A stretch of 61,513 nt of DNA, from NCBI GenBank assembly GCA_009926615.1, contig RFOM01000016.1, positions 1 to 61,513 on the forward strand, in the 5' to 3' direction. Shown in pieces: positions 25,703 to 34,453 of this stretch. The position numbers and the translations under genes were made by a program. How positions within the stretch are numbered: position 1 is the stretch's first letter; each line of letters begins with the position of its first letter. This DNA comes from Pseudomonadota bacterium. GTDB lineage: Bacteria > Bdellovibrionota_B > Oligoflexia > Silvanigrellales > Silvanigrellaceae. Below the pieces are notes generated by a model. That model saw only the letters and a program-made list of their open reading frames with translations, was not told the DNA's origin and ran no database searches.

Positions 25703-27127
25703 ATGTTTAAATTTTTGAGACTGCTCGGAAACAGCAAAGGTTTCAGTCTTGCCGAAATGGTTATTGCGAGCGCCGTTATGGGAGCGGTCGCAACCGGCGG
25801 AAGCGTCACATACGGCCGCTATATGAAGTCCAATCAGGAAATGGACCTCAAAGACGTCATGAGCACCATGCGCAAGGAAACCGAAACGGCACTGACAGCG
25901 TCGCAAAATTTGGTTCGAACGCTCGGACACAGCGAAAACAACGCATTCCGAGCTTGTTTTGGGAGCGCAGTTGCAAACGCAAAAGCAGACGGCAAACAAA
26001 TTTCAAGGCAGCAGGCCATCGAACAGTCCAAGGCCGGACCAAAGAATTGCATTTCCACCGACGCGGCAAAGTTCTATCCGGTGGTCCTGCTCTCCTCAAC
26101 CGGAAGCATTCTTTCGGGAGGAACCGACAGCGCTACGGGAGAACGAAGCACGGGGGCGCTGCGGATTTTGACTGCCCGAGGACAAACCTGCAAAACCGGT
26201 ATCGAAGACGACCGCTGTGAAATTGAGGTCACAACGGCTTTCAGAGCCATCTGTCCTCCGGCAGAACCCGGAAAGCCGCCCGCAGCAACGTGTGATACCC
26301 CGTCGACCGTCGAATTCTTTTATACCGTCCGGCAACTCAACACGGGATCTTTTTTCAAAAGAAACATCAAATATCCCGGCATCAACAACATGATTAATCA
26401 AGACGGCAGCGCCCGCGACCGAGCCGATGCCATCCGTGTCCGCGCTCTGGATTTTATGCGTCCGGATTTTTACCAGTGTGACGTGGGTCAGACGTTTAAA
26501 GGATTCGACAAAAACGGAAAAATCCAATGCGGATTTCAGGAGAACCCGTGTGCGCTGAAGGGCGACGAATTCAAAAACTGGATCTTTCTGGGAATGAATG
26601 AAGACGGAACCGTTAACTGCAAAAAGCCTCTTGAGGGCGAAAACTGCGCAACTCCGGAAAACCCGCTGAGAGTTTTAAGAGGAGTGTTGCCGGGGGGACA
26701 ACTCGATTGTGTGGACCCCAAGATTTCGAACCAAGGATGCAAAGACGGCGAAGTCCTCGTCAGGTTTGACGAAGTCGGGGATCCCGTTTGCGTCGCTTCG
26801 GTCCTTGGCAAAACCTGTCCCAAGGATCAGTTTCTTGCCGGATATGACAATCAGGGTGTGGCGCGTTGTGTTGACATGAAAACACCGTCCGGAATCCTGT
26901 TCCGCTTTGAAGGCCAGAAATGCGGCCATCAGCACGGAAATTGCAGCTACGGCTCGGCCAACAAACCCGGTCCGCCGCATGTTCCCAAGTGTCCGGAAGA
27001 TATGTTTACCGTGAAGATTGAGTACATCGGCCCGCGGTGCTGCGCGACCTGCGGATGGATTGGCCAATGGTGGTGCGACCAGCTTGTCGCCATTTGCAGC
27101 CCCTTCACCAATGCGAAGTGGAAATAA
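25703..27127 (+). CDS. Type IV prepilin-like protein with Cys-rich C-terminal repeats
   Basis: The 474-residue product starts at the ATG at 25703, eight bases after AAGGGA. The prepilin signature is clear: GFSLAEMVIASAVMGA, with cleavage after the Gly and Glu at +5, followed by a hydrophobic helix. At 474 residues it is three times the length of an ordinary pilin. The C-terminal half has repeated modules of the type G-[FY]-D-x-x-G-x-x-x-C (FKGFDKNGKIQCGF; FLGMNEDGTVNC; LAGYDNQGVARC), then a CCATC cluster and a Trp/Cys-rich end. The same modules occur in the cytochrome-tipped protein at 29907-31472. It heads an operon of four overlapping genes. Processing by a prepilin peptidase encoded elsewhere is expected. 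Confidence 0.85.
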   Translation: MFKFLRLLGNSKGFSLAEMVIASAVMGAVATGGSVTYGRYMKSNQEMDLKDVMSTMRKETETALTASQNLVRTLGHSENNAFRACFGSAVANAKADGKQISRQQAIEQSKAGPKNCISTDAAKFYPVVLLSSTGSILSGGTDSATGERSTGALRILTARGQTCKTGIEDDRCEIEVTTAFRAICPPAEPGKPPAATCDTPSTVEFFYTVRQLNTGSFFKRNIKYPGINNMINQDGSARDRADAIRVRALDFMRPDFYQCDVGQTFKGFDKNGKIQCGFQENPCALKGDEFKNWIFLGMNEDGTVNCKKPLEGENCATPENPLRVLRGVLPGGQLDCVDPKISNQGCKDGEVLVRFDEVGDPVCVASVLGKTCPKDQFLAGYDNQGVARCVDMKTPSGILFRFEGQKCGHQHGNCSYGSANKPGPPHVPKCPEDMFTVKIEYIGPRCCATCGWIGQWWCDQLVAICSPFTNAKWK

Positions 27128-28314
27128 TGAAGCTTCCACACCCGCCAAGAGCCACTGAAGCAGTCAAACCTGCCCCCAAAAAAAGAGCGGGGGTTAGAGG
27201 TACGCTAAAATCAGTACGCACTTTTTTTATGAAAAACCGCGTGCCCGCAGCTGTTTTTGCAGGAATAATTCTGCTGGCCGGATGTGTTTTTTATTTGACC
27301 GGAACCAACGAAGACAAAAATGATCTGCTTTTCGAGCAGTGGCTGAAGGTGCAGCTGAATGACATTGAGATGTGGCAGGCCACTGTTCCGCTCAATGACC
27401 CGCGCAATGCCGATGCAGTGCGCTGTGTCTGGCAAAAGAGGGCCAGTGAATCCGATTGTCTGCAGCCCAAGGTGAACTCTTATCCGCTTTCTCTTCGGCT
27501 GCCGAACGGATACTTGCTGTCTCAGGGGATAAGTTTTCCTCTTGAAGAAAGAAACCGCTGGAAAAAGACAGTGAACGCCCTAAAGCACTTCAACACGGGT
27601 ATCGGACTCGATGAAAATTGGCGGCCGTGTATCGGGGAATATTGCAGGTACGAGGTTTACACCGGCTTTGTGCCAAGCTGTGCAGGCCAGTCATCCTACT
27701 GCGGAAGGGCTGAAAAATTTAAAATCGGCTATGTGATCAAGTCACGACGAATGAACCGTCGCATCTGGCAGCCCTACGAAGTGCTCGTTTCCAATTTGGA
27801 TGATTCGGGAAGTCCGGAGCTCTCTGAGTTCAAACCGGAAAACGTCTTTGGGCTGCCGATGAACGCATGCAAAAGCGATTTGCACACACCGTTGAGCAGA
27901 CATGCCGACGGAAAACTCCTGTGCGGTATCAGCAAAAAGAATCTGATCTCAGTTTGCTCGGGACAGTCCAAAGACTATTCGCTGCTCTACCGCAGCGGAT
28001 TTTGCCTTGCCGACAGCTGCGACACTTTCTGCACCCGTGCATTGAAAACTCTCGAACGATCCTGCGAACCAAGTAAACAGGAAATCATTAACCGCAGCCC
28101 CGACCTGTACAGGTGCAACAGCCGGTCGAGAATGCTGGTCATAAAAAAATATAAAAATCCCTTCGAAAAACCTTCGCTTGTCAATCGCGCGAATGTACTC
28201 TCGCGTGTGCTGGGGATTGATTTTGATTTTTGCATTAATAAATCAAAATGCTTCGGTGCCTTTACCAGAGAGCCGGAAACACCGGAATTGGAAGCCTTTC
28301 TGGAGGCCAAATGA
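27127..28314 (+). CDS. Membrane-anchored Cys-rich protein in the prepilin operon
   Basis: The product has 395 residues. The ATG overlaps the last base of the upstream stop (TAATG). A basic cytoplasmic N-terminus (PAPKKRAGVRG) is followed by one transmembrane helix (AAVFAGIILLAGCVFYL), so most of the protein should face the periplasm. The soluble part contains many cysteines in pairs (RPCIGEYCRYEV; PSCAGQSSYCGRA; CLADSCDTFCTRA; CINKSKC), suggesting disulphides or metal binding. No family is recognised; membrane-anchored assembly proteins of pili are similar in layout. The stop overlaps the next start by ATGA, so the two are coupled. Confidence 0.75.
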   Translation: MKLPHPPRATEAVKPAPKKRAGVRGTLKSVRTFFMKNRVPAAVFAGIILLAGCVFYLTGTNEDKNDLLFEQWLKVQLNDIEMWQATVPLNDPRNADAVRCVWQKRASESDCLQPKVNSYPLSLRLPNGYLLSQGISFPLEERNRWKKTVNALKHFNTGIGLDENWRPCIGEYCRYEVYTGFVPSCAGQSSYCGRAEKFKIGYVIKSRRMNRRIWQPYEVLVSNLDDSGSPELSEFKPENVFGLPMNACKSDLHTPLSRHADGKLLCGISKKNLISVCSGQSKDYSLLYRSGFCLADSCDTFCTRALKTLERSCEPSKQEIINRSPDLYRCNSRSRMLVIKKYKNPFEKPSLVNRANVLSRVLGIDFDFCINKSKCFGAFTREPETPELEAFLEAK

Positions 28315-29183
28315 CACCGGCTCAGAATACAGCGGCCGAGGACACTCTTTTCGAATCAGCGTACGGATCTCATCGGAGAGACTGGGATCCAGACGCATAC
28401 GCTGCACAACTGACTCTTGAAGACTGCGTCTATTTGCCTGTCTTTGAATTCAGTGCCGCCGCTGAATATTCAACACAATCCGCTTTTGAGTCGATGCAAA
28501 AGGGATTCTCGGAAGAATTGGAACGTCGGCAACCGCAGGACAATCCTGAGCGGAATTTTATCCGCATCCTCAATTACAGGTTGCAGTCATGGGTCAAAGA
28601 AGAGGAAAGGCATGTTCGTTATTTTTCGACGGCCTTCGACAGACTTTCGTCAGCCCAACTAGCAGGCCCTGCCCACGGCATGCAGACAGGCAGACACGAG
28701 ATAAAACGCTTTGGCATTGAATCGCCGATTCCCGAATCACAGCACTGGCACACCACAATTTTTTTCCTGCTGTTCTCGGAAATCACAAGCATGCTCTGGT
28801 ACCGCAAATTCTACCGGCATGCACAGACCCCCGCGCTGCGCAACGCACTCAGTGCCATTCACGGTGATGAAACAGCGCACTACAGATTTTTTTTGGATGC
28901 ATGCTGTCGGCTGACGGCTATTCGTCCGCACCTTGTCCGTGAGGCACGAAAGGTTTTTTCTGCATTCCTTTTTATGCAACGAGAGTTAAAAAGCTCCGGA
29001 CTGCCGGCCGAGAAAGCAGGACAAAACAGCGAAGCTGCGAAAACCATGAACTGGTGGGAACACTCCGCTTTTGAAAGCTTTGTTTCAACACAAGAACGAC
29101 GACAGCTGATGAATCAGGTCATTGCCCTTCAGAAGTTCAGTCTCAACAGAATTTCTGCAGCAGCCAACGGAGAGAAAAAATGA
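28311..29183 (+). CDS. Ferritin-like diiron protein, acyl-ACP-desaturase/AurF type
   Basis: The 290-residue product starts at the ATG at 28311, directly after GGAGG and overlapping the upstream stop. A full six-ligand diiron set is visible: Glu52 (or Glu46) in helix 1, Glu98 and His101 in EEERH, Glu157 in FSEITSMLWY, and Glu187 and His190 in GDETAHY. This E, ExxH, E, ExxH order is that of acyl-ACP desaturases and AurF-type N-oxygenases, which activate oxygen. There is no signal peptide, so it is cytoplasmic. The substrate is unknown. Its place between a membrane-anchored Cys-rich protein and an integral membrane protein, in a pilin operon, is unusual. Confidence 0.75.
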   Translation: MTPAQNTAAEDTLFESAYGSHRRDWDPDAYAAQLTLEDCVYLPVFEFSAAAEYSTQSAFESMQKGFSEELERRQPQDNPERNFIRILNYRLQSWVKEEERHVRYFSTAFDRLSSAQLAGPAHGMQTGRHEIKRFGIESPIPESQHWHTTIFFLLFSEITSMLWYRKFYRHAQTPALRNALSAIHGDETAHYRFFLDACCRLTAIRPHLVREARKVFSAFLFMQRELKSSGLPAEKAGQNSEAAKTMNWWEHSAFESFVSTQERRQLMNQVIALQKFSLNRISAAANGEKK

Positions 29184-29887
29184 ACTTTAAATCATCTGCC
29201 ATTTGGAAGTCCGATTTATTCCTTATTGCAGCCCTTTTTTCCATTGTTCACCTTGTGCACTTTGCAATTCTTCTTTCTGTTGAACTGTACATGTCTTCCG
29301 CCGAACGGCCGTTTCTCTTTGACTGGTATTCGATGCTGACGGGCTTTTCCAACGCGCTGAGCCTGAACGCTCTTGTTGCGGCTGTGCTGATTTTCCTCCA
29401 GCTGGTCGGGTTGAATAATTCAGCGGGAGAGTGGTTTCGGGCAGGGAAAATGCTTTGCCTGACTTTGCCTGTCGCTCCGCTGCTTGACTTTATTTTTCAT
29501 ATCGCAAATTTCAAAAGATATACCGGATTCAAAAATAGTTTTTCTGCCGAAATTTCTGTCCTGTCGAGAATTTCAGAAGTTATTATTCCCGGCAATTTTG
29601 GCGGGGTTGTCGACGTCACATTGGGACATCGCATATTATTTGTGGCGCTGTCGCTGATAAATGCCGGATTCATACTCAAATATACACGCAGTTATATTAA
29701 ATCCATGACCGTATTGGTTGCTTCATATGTTTCGGTCTGCGCGGTCATCGGAGCTCTTTCTCCCAGTGACGTCCCACCGACCACAATTCTCAAAAACCTT
29801 GTCGGTCTTCCGGTTGCCGCTTGGGCTGCCAACGTTTTTCTGATTCGACGCATTCAAATTAAACAGACATCCGCCTCGGAAGCATGA
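29180..29887 (+). CDS. Integral membrane protein of unknown function
   Basis: The 235-residue product overlaps the diiron gene by ATGA. It has about six hydrophobic segments (FLIAALFSIVHLVHFAILL; LNALVAAVLIFLQLVG; MLCLTLPVAPLLDFIF; ILFVALSLINAGFIL; VLVASYVSVCAVIGAL; LPVAAWAANVFLI). Several His residues lie in or near the first and third segments (IVHLVHF, FHIANF), which might bind haem or metal, but that is speculative. No family is recognised. It ends 19 bases from the stop of the convergent cytochrome-pilin gene. Confidence 0.7.
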   Translation: MNFKSSAIWKSDLFLIAALFSIVHLVHFAILLSVELYMSSAERPFLFDWYSMLTGFSNALSLNALVAAVLIFLQLVGLNNSAGEWFRAGKMLCLTLPVAPLLDFIFHIANFKRYTGFKNSFSAEISVLSRISEVIIPGNFGGVVDVTLGHRILFVALSLINAGFILKYTRSYIKSMTVLVASYVSVCAVIGALSPSDVPPTTILKNLVGLPVAAWAANVFLIRRIQIKQTSASEA

Positions 29888-29906
29888 TTGTTATCTGATA
29901 ACTCTT

Positions 29907-31472
29907 CTAGTTGGCATTCAAAATCCAATTTGCGATACCTGCGAGCAGGTCTGCATCAACGTTGTTGATGACCGGCATTTTTTTGCCTTTGCGTTTTTGG
30001 ACGGGGTTCTTCGTATAAATCGCGATCTCTTCGGGTTTACCTTTATAAATCTCTATTATCTCGGCGATCGTCGGACCGTATGAGGGATCATTTTTGTCTT
30101 TTTCCTCGTCCTTGATGACTTCATGACAGCCCGAACACAAGGCTGTAAAAGCCTTTTGCTCCTTGGAAATAATCTTTTCAACAGGTGGAGGCGCTTCACC
30201 CGGTTTCTTTTTCCAGTAGGGTGTCAGAGGAATTCCGGCAAAGATGATTCCCGCCTGCTTGCACACGGCAATTCCGTCGGCATCAAATCCGATGAGAATG
30301 GACGGCTCGGGACAGGCCTGACCGGTGTGTGCACGAATGCAGACAGGATTGCCTTCTTTATCAAATTCAACAGCAATCTGGTCTTTCTCGCAGCCGGTGT
30401 TGAACTTGGGACGTCTGCAGTCCATTCGCCCGTCGGAGGTGACTCCGTAAAACACCTCCAGTTCACTGCAGCTCTCGCCTTCAAAAGGTTTTCGACATAC
30501 CAAATTTCCATTTTCAAATGCAGCGATTATTTGCCCTTTTGCTGCATCTCCGCGGACAACACACGGGTTGATTGCAAACTGGCAACGCGGATAGCCGTTC
30601 GAATCCACACCCACGGTACTCATTCCGGTAGGACACAAGCGTGCACCTTCGTTGTTCGCCTCGTCCACCGTAACAAGAATTTCATCGGGCTCGCGGGTTC
30701 GTGAGCCGAGACTCGACGGAGAGCTGTTGGCAAAATTGTTTTTGGTCGGAAATTCGACCATGCCGGGAATTTTTTCGGCGGCGTCGGTTGTCTTCCTGTT
30801 GCCCCCCACGGCAATAAAGAACTGCAGAAACTCGGCCTGATCGCAGGATACCGGTCTGTTTTGAACGATGTCTTTAACGCCGTCCTCGTTGGGGCTTGCG
30901 AGTCCGTGCGGGCTCACAGGATACGGACACCAAGCCCTGAATGCTGTGTAAGGGGCAACAGGACAAAATTTATCCGCAGGGCAACGCACGGCTTTGCGAT
31001 CGAACTGCGGTGCGGGAAACGGAAGTCCGCTGAAATTTCGGACCATCTCGGGCCAGCGGGGACCTTTGGGCCCGTCTTCCAATGTAAGAATCTTCAAATT
31101 TTGCGGCCATGGCGTAGAAAAGATTGTTCCGAATTCGTCGAAAAGCTGGAAGCCGACAAATGTATTCGCACCCGTGGCCTCGCAATCATTTGCCCCGCTT
31201 TTATATAAACAGTTTGCCAAAGCGACATTTCCGGGGCCGATATCCGGATCTTCCACCGCCTTCATTGCCGACATTTGCAACGCGGCAGGAGCGGTCATTA
31301 TGCTTCTGAGCGAACCGAAAACAGTATCGCGGGAGGCTTTGAGCTGACCCAAATTCGCAGACTTGGCCCTGTTGGAATGCTTACCCGAAAGAGCAACAAG
31401 ACCGGCACTCACGCCGATCGAAACAATTGTCACCATGGTCAATGCATTGCCGCGTTCCGAGCCGAGTGCCAT
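29907..31472 (-). CDS. Pilin-like protein fused to a C-terminal class I cytochrome c domain
   Basis: The 521-residue product begins with a pilin-like helix: SERG then NALTMVTIVSIGVSAGLVAL. It lacks the usual Glu at +5 (Thr instead). The middle shares Cys-rich modules with the prepilin at 25703 (VGVDSNGYPRCQF; FENGNLVCRKPFEGESC; EFDKEGNPVC; GFDADGIAVC). After a Lys/Pro linker, residues 442-521 are a cytochrome c: Cys446-x-x-Cys449-His450 (CSGCH) for haem c and Met499 in KGKKMPVI as the probable second ligand, with the usual C-terminal helix (LLAGIANWIL). The haem implies export before c-type maturation. I know of no standard pilin with this domain. Likely role: electron transfer on an appendage or at the surface (inference). 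Confidence 0.85.
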   Translation of the reverse strand: MALGSERGNALTMVTIVSIGVSAGLVALSGKHSNRAKSANLGQLKASRDTVFGSLRSIMTAPAALQMSAMKAVEDPDIGPGNVALANCLYKSGANDCEATGANTFVGFQLFDEFGTIFSTPWPQNLKILTLEDGPKGPRWPEMVRNFSGLPFPAPQFDRKAVRCPADKFCPVAPYTAFRAWCPYPVSPHGLASPNEDGVKDIVQNRPVSCDQAEFLQFFIAVGGNRKTTDAAEKIPGMVEFPTKNNFANSSPSSLGSRTREPDEILVTVDEANNEGARLCPTGMSTVGVDSNGYPRCQFAINPCVVRGDAAKGQIIAAFENGNLVCRKPFEGESCSELEVFYGVTSDGRMDCRRPKFNTGCEKDQIAVEFDKEGNPVCIRAHTGQACPEPSILIGFDADGIAVCKQAGIIFAGIPLTPYWKKKPGEAPPPVEKIISKEQKAFTALCSGCHEVIKDEEKDKNDPSYGPTIAEIIEIYKGKPEEIAIYTKNPVQKRKGKKMPVINNVDADLLAGIANWILNAN

Positions 31473-31667
31473 TTGCCGACCCCCGTCGTCTTATCGACAT
31501 CAGACGGGAGATAATGAGCAGGCAAACCCCCCGTACGGCCAAAAAAATCAGACAATTAAATTCCTTTTTTTATCCGAGATTGCCGAAAAGACCGAATTTC
31601 CTGAAAAAAATTAAAGTCGGGACGGCTTTTATCCGAATATTCCAAGGTTGTTTCTGGCGGAGAGCGA

Positions 31668-32225
31668 ATGCCAAGCTTTTTGGTCACGGTTTTAGTTTTC
31701 GCAGTCTTGGGTGGCTGTTCTGCCTCGCAGAACGGTCCGGAAACAACGTCCCGCTCCACACAAATATCGTCAGGCTCGGGTTCATCCGCGAATCCTGTTG
31801 AGAAACCGGCCGAGGATACACAAACGGAGCCACCCTCCGACAGCGGTGCGTCAGGCGGCTCAGCCGCTCAACCGCTTCCCAAAGATAAAGTCAAATTCGG
31901 CGGCGCGATTTACACAACTCAGCAACCCGGAAGTTATGCAAGCCTTGCACCTTCACATGCGTCGCAATTGTCCTTTGCAGACCGCACATTATCAGTTGTC
32001 ATTTCCCACGATCAGACGAAATCCCACTACACAAAATGGATTCAGGTCAGAACCGTCGCCGGTGATGTTCTGTCGGAAAAACTGAACACTGCTCCTGAAA
32101 ACACCTCACCGACCGCGCAGTCCAATGCGCCGTCGGTCTTTGATTTGGGGGGTGCAGAACTGAAAAGAGACCAGATTTGTGTATTCTTCCTGCGGCGAGC
32201 ACGGTATCTGGCGTTCGGAGATTAA
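31668..32225 (+). CDS. Small lipoprotein of unknown function
   Basis: The 185-residue product has GGAG ahead of the ATG and a lipobox (AVLGGC). A Ser/Pro/Glu-rich linker of about 50 residues follows, then a small domain (KFGGAIYTTQQPGSYASLAP; YTKWIQVRTVAGDV) of unknown fold. It is divergent from the cytochrome-pilin gene, 195 bases apart, and precedes another lipoprotein on the same strand by 135 bases. Confidence 0.6.
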   Translation: MPSFLVTVLVFAVLGGCSASQNGPETTSRSTQISSGSGSSANPVEKPAEDTQTEPPSDSGASGGSAAQPLPKDKVKFGGAIYTTQQPGSYASLAPSHASQLSFADRTLSVVISHDQTKSHYTKWIQVRTVAGDVLSEKLNTAPENTSPTAQSNAPSVFDLGGAELKRDQICVFFLRRARYLAFGD

Positions 32226-32360
32226 GGTTCCGTAATCCCAAACTCTCAGGATTCGCTAAATTCTTGAAATAAATTCAGCATTCCGGCCGTTTGCAAATTC
32301 TCCTCAAAACAAACCTCCGTATGTCCGATAAGCAAACGATTAAGGTTGGAGGTGCCGGCT

Positions 32361-33782
32361 GTGAAAGCGCTGTTCGCACTGGGTTTCGTATGGCTGGTTG
32401 CCTGCGGGCCGGACAAAAAGCCGGCAAGCAGCGCCCAGTCGTCGAAAAATGGAGTGCTTGCCGGAAATGACCAAACCGGTGTTTTGGCGCTGGCAGAAAA
32501 GGCAAAAACAACCCTCCGAAAAACTCTCGAACTTGCGGCCGAGAACTCAATGATGTGCAAGCGCGCTGCAGAGCAGAGAAACAGCTGCCCTGTCGCGGCA
32601 ACATCACTCAGACCGACCGATGATGCGATGGCTCTCGGCTGCGAAGGTGTTGATGCAAAGAACCTCTCCAATTTCGAAATGGACATTGCCGGACCCGCAG
32701 GCGGGAAGGTTTTTTTGACCACCAGGAACGAGACGTGGCAAACAACTCCGGTCGGTTCAGGACAAAAACAAAAACTGGTTTGGGGGCCCAAAAAGTCAAA
32801 CCCGTGCGCGACCATCAAACCGGTTGCGAGAAACATGGACAAATTGGCAGTGCGTTCACCGCGCGTTATTGAACTCTCGGACCTGTTTTTGAATTTTGAT
32901 CCTGATTCGTGTTCGGATGAACGGGTTTTGCGCGCCGCCGATGTTCCGTCGTTCAAACTTTCGATTGGCGGAGTTGAGGTTTTCAACCGCTCGGACCTTG
33001 TTGACAGTCCCACGGGTGTTCGCATCTCGATGGCAAAATTGCTGGACAGCTCGTTAAATACGAAATGTCTGGTTGCAGCGGAAGACTTGGAACGCGAGCT
33101 CCAAAAAGTCAGAAAGTCATTTGCGGAAACTGCGTCCGAGGCGCCTAAAAAATCACAAAAAATTCTCGATTCCGATTTTGCGCGGGAAGTGAACCGCAAT
33201 CAGCAGCTGCGCACTCAACTCATCGGCAAAGAAAATATCGGATGCTGGGGCTACACAAAAATCCGCAAATTTCAGGTCCGGCTGGAAGGTGAAGAAGGCG
33301 AGAATGTCGATCTGGGATTGTCGGGTGCAGCGCTGGCCGACGTCGGCAACTCGCGCGCCTATGATTTTCACTTCGGACAGAGCATGGTCTATTCGACTGC
33401 CGACGAAACGATGGCCGGTATTTTCAAAAAAGGCGGCGGATTTGTCACCGGCGATTTTTCAGACCGTGAAGTTCAGGAGCTGCGCAACATACGGATCGTC
33501 AAAAACGGTCTGCGTTTTATCAACAGCATTGTCATGAAAGAAGGGTTCATCGGAATCGGAGCATGGTCGGGTCATCACCGTGCCGAGACAGATATCCGCA
33601 AGCTCAACAGCCTGACGATTTTTGCAAACGACCAGTTGGTTTACAGAAAAACTGACATCAATTTCTCGTTCCAAGGCGGAAATCTTGTGTGGCCGCCCAA
33701 CAATGGCATCGAGGCGATTCAGACAAGTGAAGCTTTCACAAGCCTGATGCGGCGGAATGACTGTCCTGCGGAAGTTCTTTGA
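32361..33782 (+). CDS. Lipoprotein of unknown function
   Basis: The 473-residue product starts at GTG 32361, eight bases after GGAGG. A short signal (MKALFALGFVWLVAC) ends in the lipobox. The protein is Lys/Glu-rich, with cysteines in NSMMCKRAAEQ, RNSCPVA, ALGCEG and IGCWGYTK. The C-terminal third repeats beta-like strands (LNSLTIFANDQLVYRK; INFSFQGGNLVWPP) and a GIGAWSGHHRAETD segment, suggesting a beta-sandwich of about 150 residues. No family is recognised. It converges with the next gene, 13 bases away. Confidence 0.65.
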   Translation: MKALFALGFVWLVACGPDKKPASSAQSSKNGVLAGNDQTGVLALAEKAKTTLRKTLELAAENSMMCKRAAEQRNSCPVAATSLRPTDDAMALGCEGVDAKNLSNFEMDIAGPAGGKVFLTTRNETWQTTPVGSGQKQKLVWGPKKSNPCATIKPVARNMDKLAVRSPRVIELSDLFLNFDPDSCSDERVLRAADVPSFKLSIGGVEVFNRSDLVDSPTGVRISMAKLLDSSLNTKCLVAAEDLERELQKVRKSFAETASEAPKKSQKILDSDFAREVNRNQQLRTQLIGKENIGCWGYTKIRKFQVRLEGEEGENVDLGLSGAALADVGNSRAYDFHFGQSMVYSTADETMAGIFKKGGGFVTGDFSDREVQELRNIRIVKNGLRFINSIVMKEGFIGIGAWSGHHRAETDIRKLNSLTIFANDQLVYRKTDINFSFQGGNLVWPPNNGIEAIQTSEAFTSLMRRNDCPAEVL

Positions 33783-33795
33783 TCGGGAAAATCAG

Positions 33796-34398
33796 TCAGA
33801 GAAAACGGATATTGAGAAAAAGAATGACGGCATCATCAATATCACCCTGAGTGACTTCAATTTTGAGCGGACACCATGTGCCGTCGTCGCGCCGGAATTC
33901 AAGGTCATAAACACCTGCCGGCAGGGCGTCTTTGCCGAATTCGGCTCCTGCTTCAACATATTCTGTCGTATTTTCCTTTGTGCGCCTGATCAATTGAGCA
34001 CCTGAAGTGTCCTGCGAAGGTGCCATTTCAATTCTGGCAATGCTTGCCTTGTTGGTGCCCCCGATTTTACCCCGACTGATTGAAACATTGCATCTGTGTT
34101 CGTTGGGATCCGGAGGCTTTTTTGCTTCTTTGGCTTTCGCGGACGGCACTCCGGCAGCCGCCGGCGCTGCTGCACCGGATCCCGCCTTGGCGGATGCACC
34201 GGATCCCGCCTTGGCGGATGCACCGGACGCAGACGAGGAATTTGCGGACCCGTCAGAGGTTCGGCTGACTTTGGGGACGGAGCCTCCGGAATAAGCGGCA
34301 CAGGCCGTCATCAACCAGCAGACTGCGAAGCCGGCAGGCAGCATACCACTTGTGCGTACCCGACCGAAATCTGCAGACTTTTGCCTGAACGGGAACAT
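33796..34398 (-). CDS. Lipoprotein with a tandem-repeat Ala/Ser/Gly linker
   Basis: The 200-residue product starts at the ATG at 34398, nine bases after AGAGG. A lipobox (LMTAC) sits at about residue 30. The linker after it contains ASAKAGSG encoded by a 24-base direct repeat. The C-terminal domain is compact: HRCNVSISRGKIGG, PSQDTSGAQLIRRT, and GVYDLEFRRDDGTWCPL with a CNV/WCPL cysteine pair. It may be a small beta-sandwich. Function unknown. Confidence 0.6.
   Translation of the reverse strand: MFPFRQKSADFGRVRTSGMLPAGFAVCWLMTACAAYSGGSVPKVSRTSDGSANSSSASGASAKAGSGASAKAGSGAAAPAAAGVPSAKAKEAKKPPDPNEHRCNVSISRGKIGGTNKASIARIEMAPSQDTSGAQLIRRTKENTTEYVEAGAEFGKDALPAGVYDLEFRRDDGTWCPLKIEVTQGDIDDAVILFLNIRFL
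34171..34227. repeat. 24-bp in-frame tandem repeat within lipoprotein linker
   Basis: A 24-base unit occurs twice in full (34171-34194, 34195-34218) and then in part to 34227. It encodes ASAKAGSG twice on the minus strand. Copy number may vary between strains because 24 is a multiple of three. Confidence 0.9.
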
Positions 34399-34453
34399 GA
34401 AAAGCACCTCTTCTCACCGCTCGTTTCGGCACAAAGACCAATAAACATGAGGG

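Noticed and set aside
32246..33199. A 317-codon minus-strand open frame
   Set aside because: It is antisense to the lipoprotein gene at 32361; it has Ser/Phe-rich shadow composition and no signal or domain.
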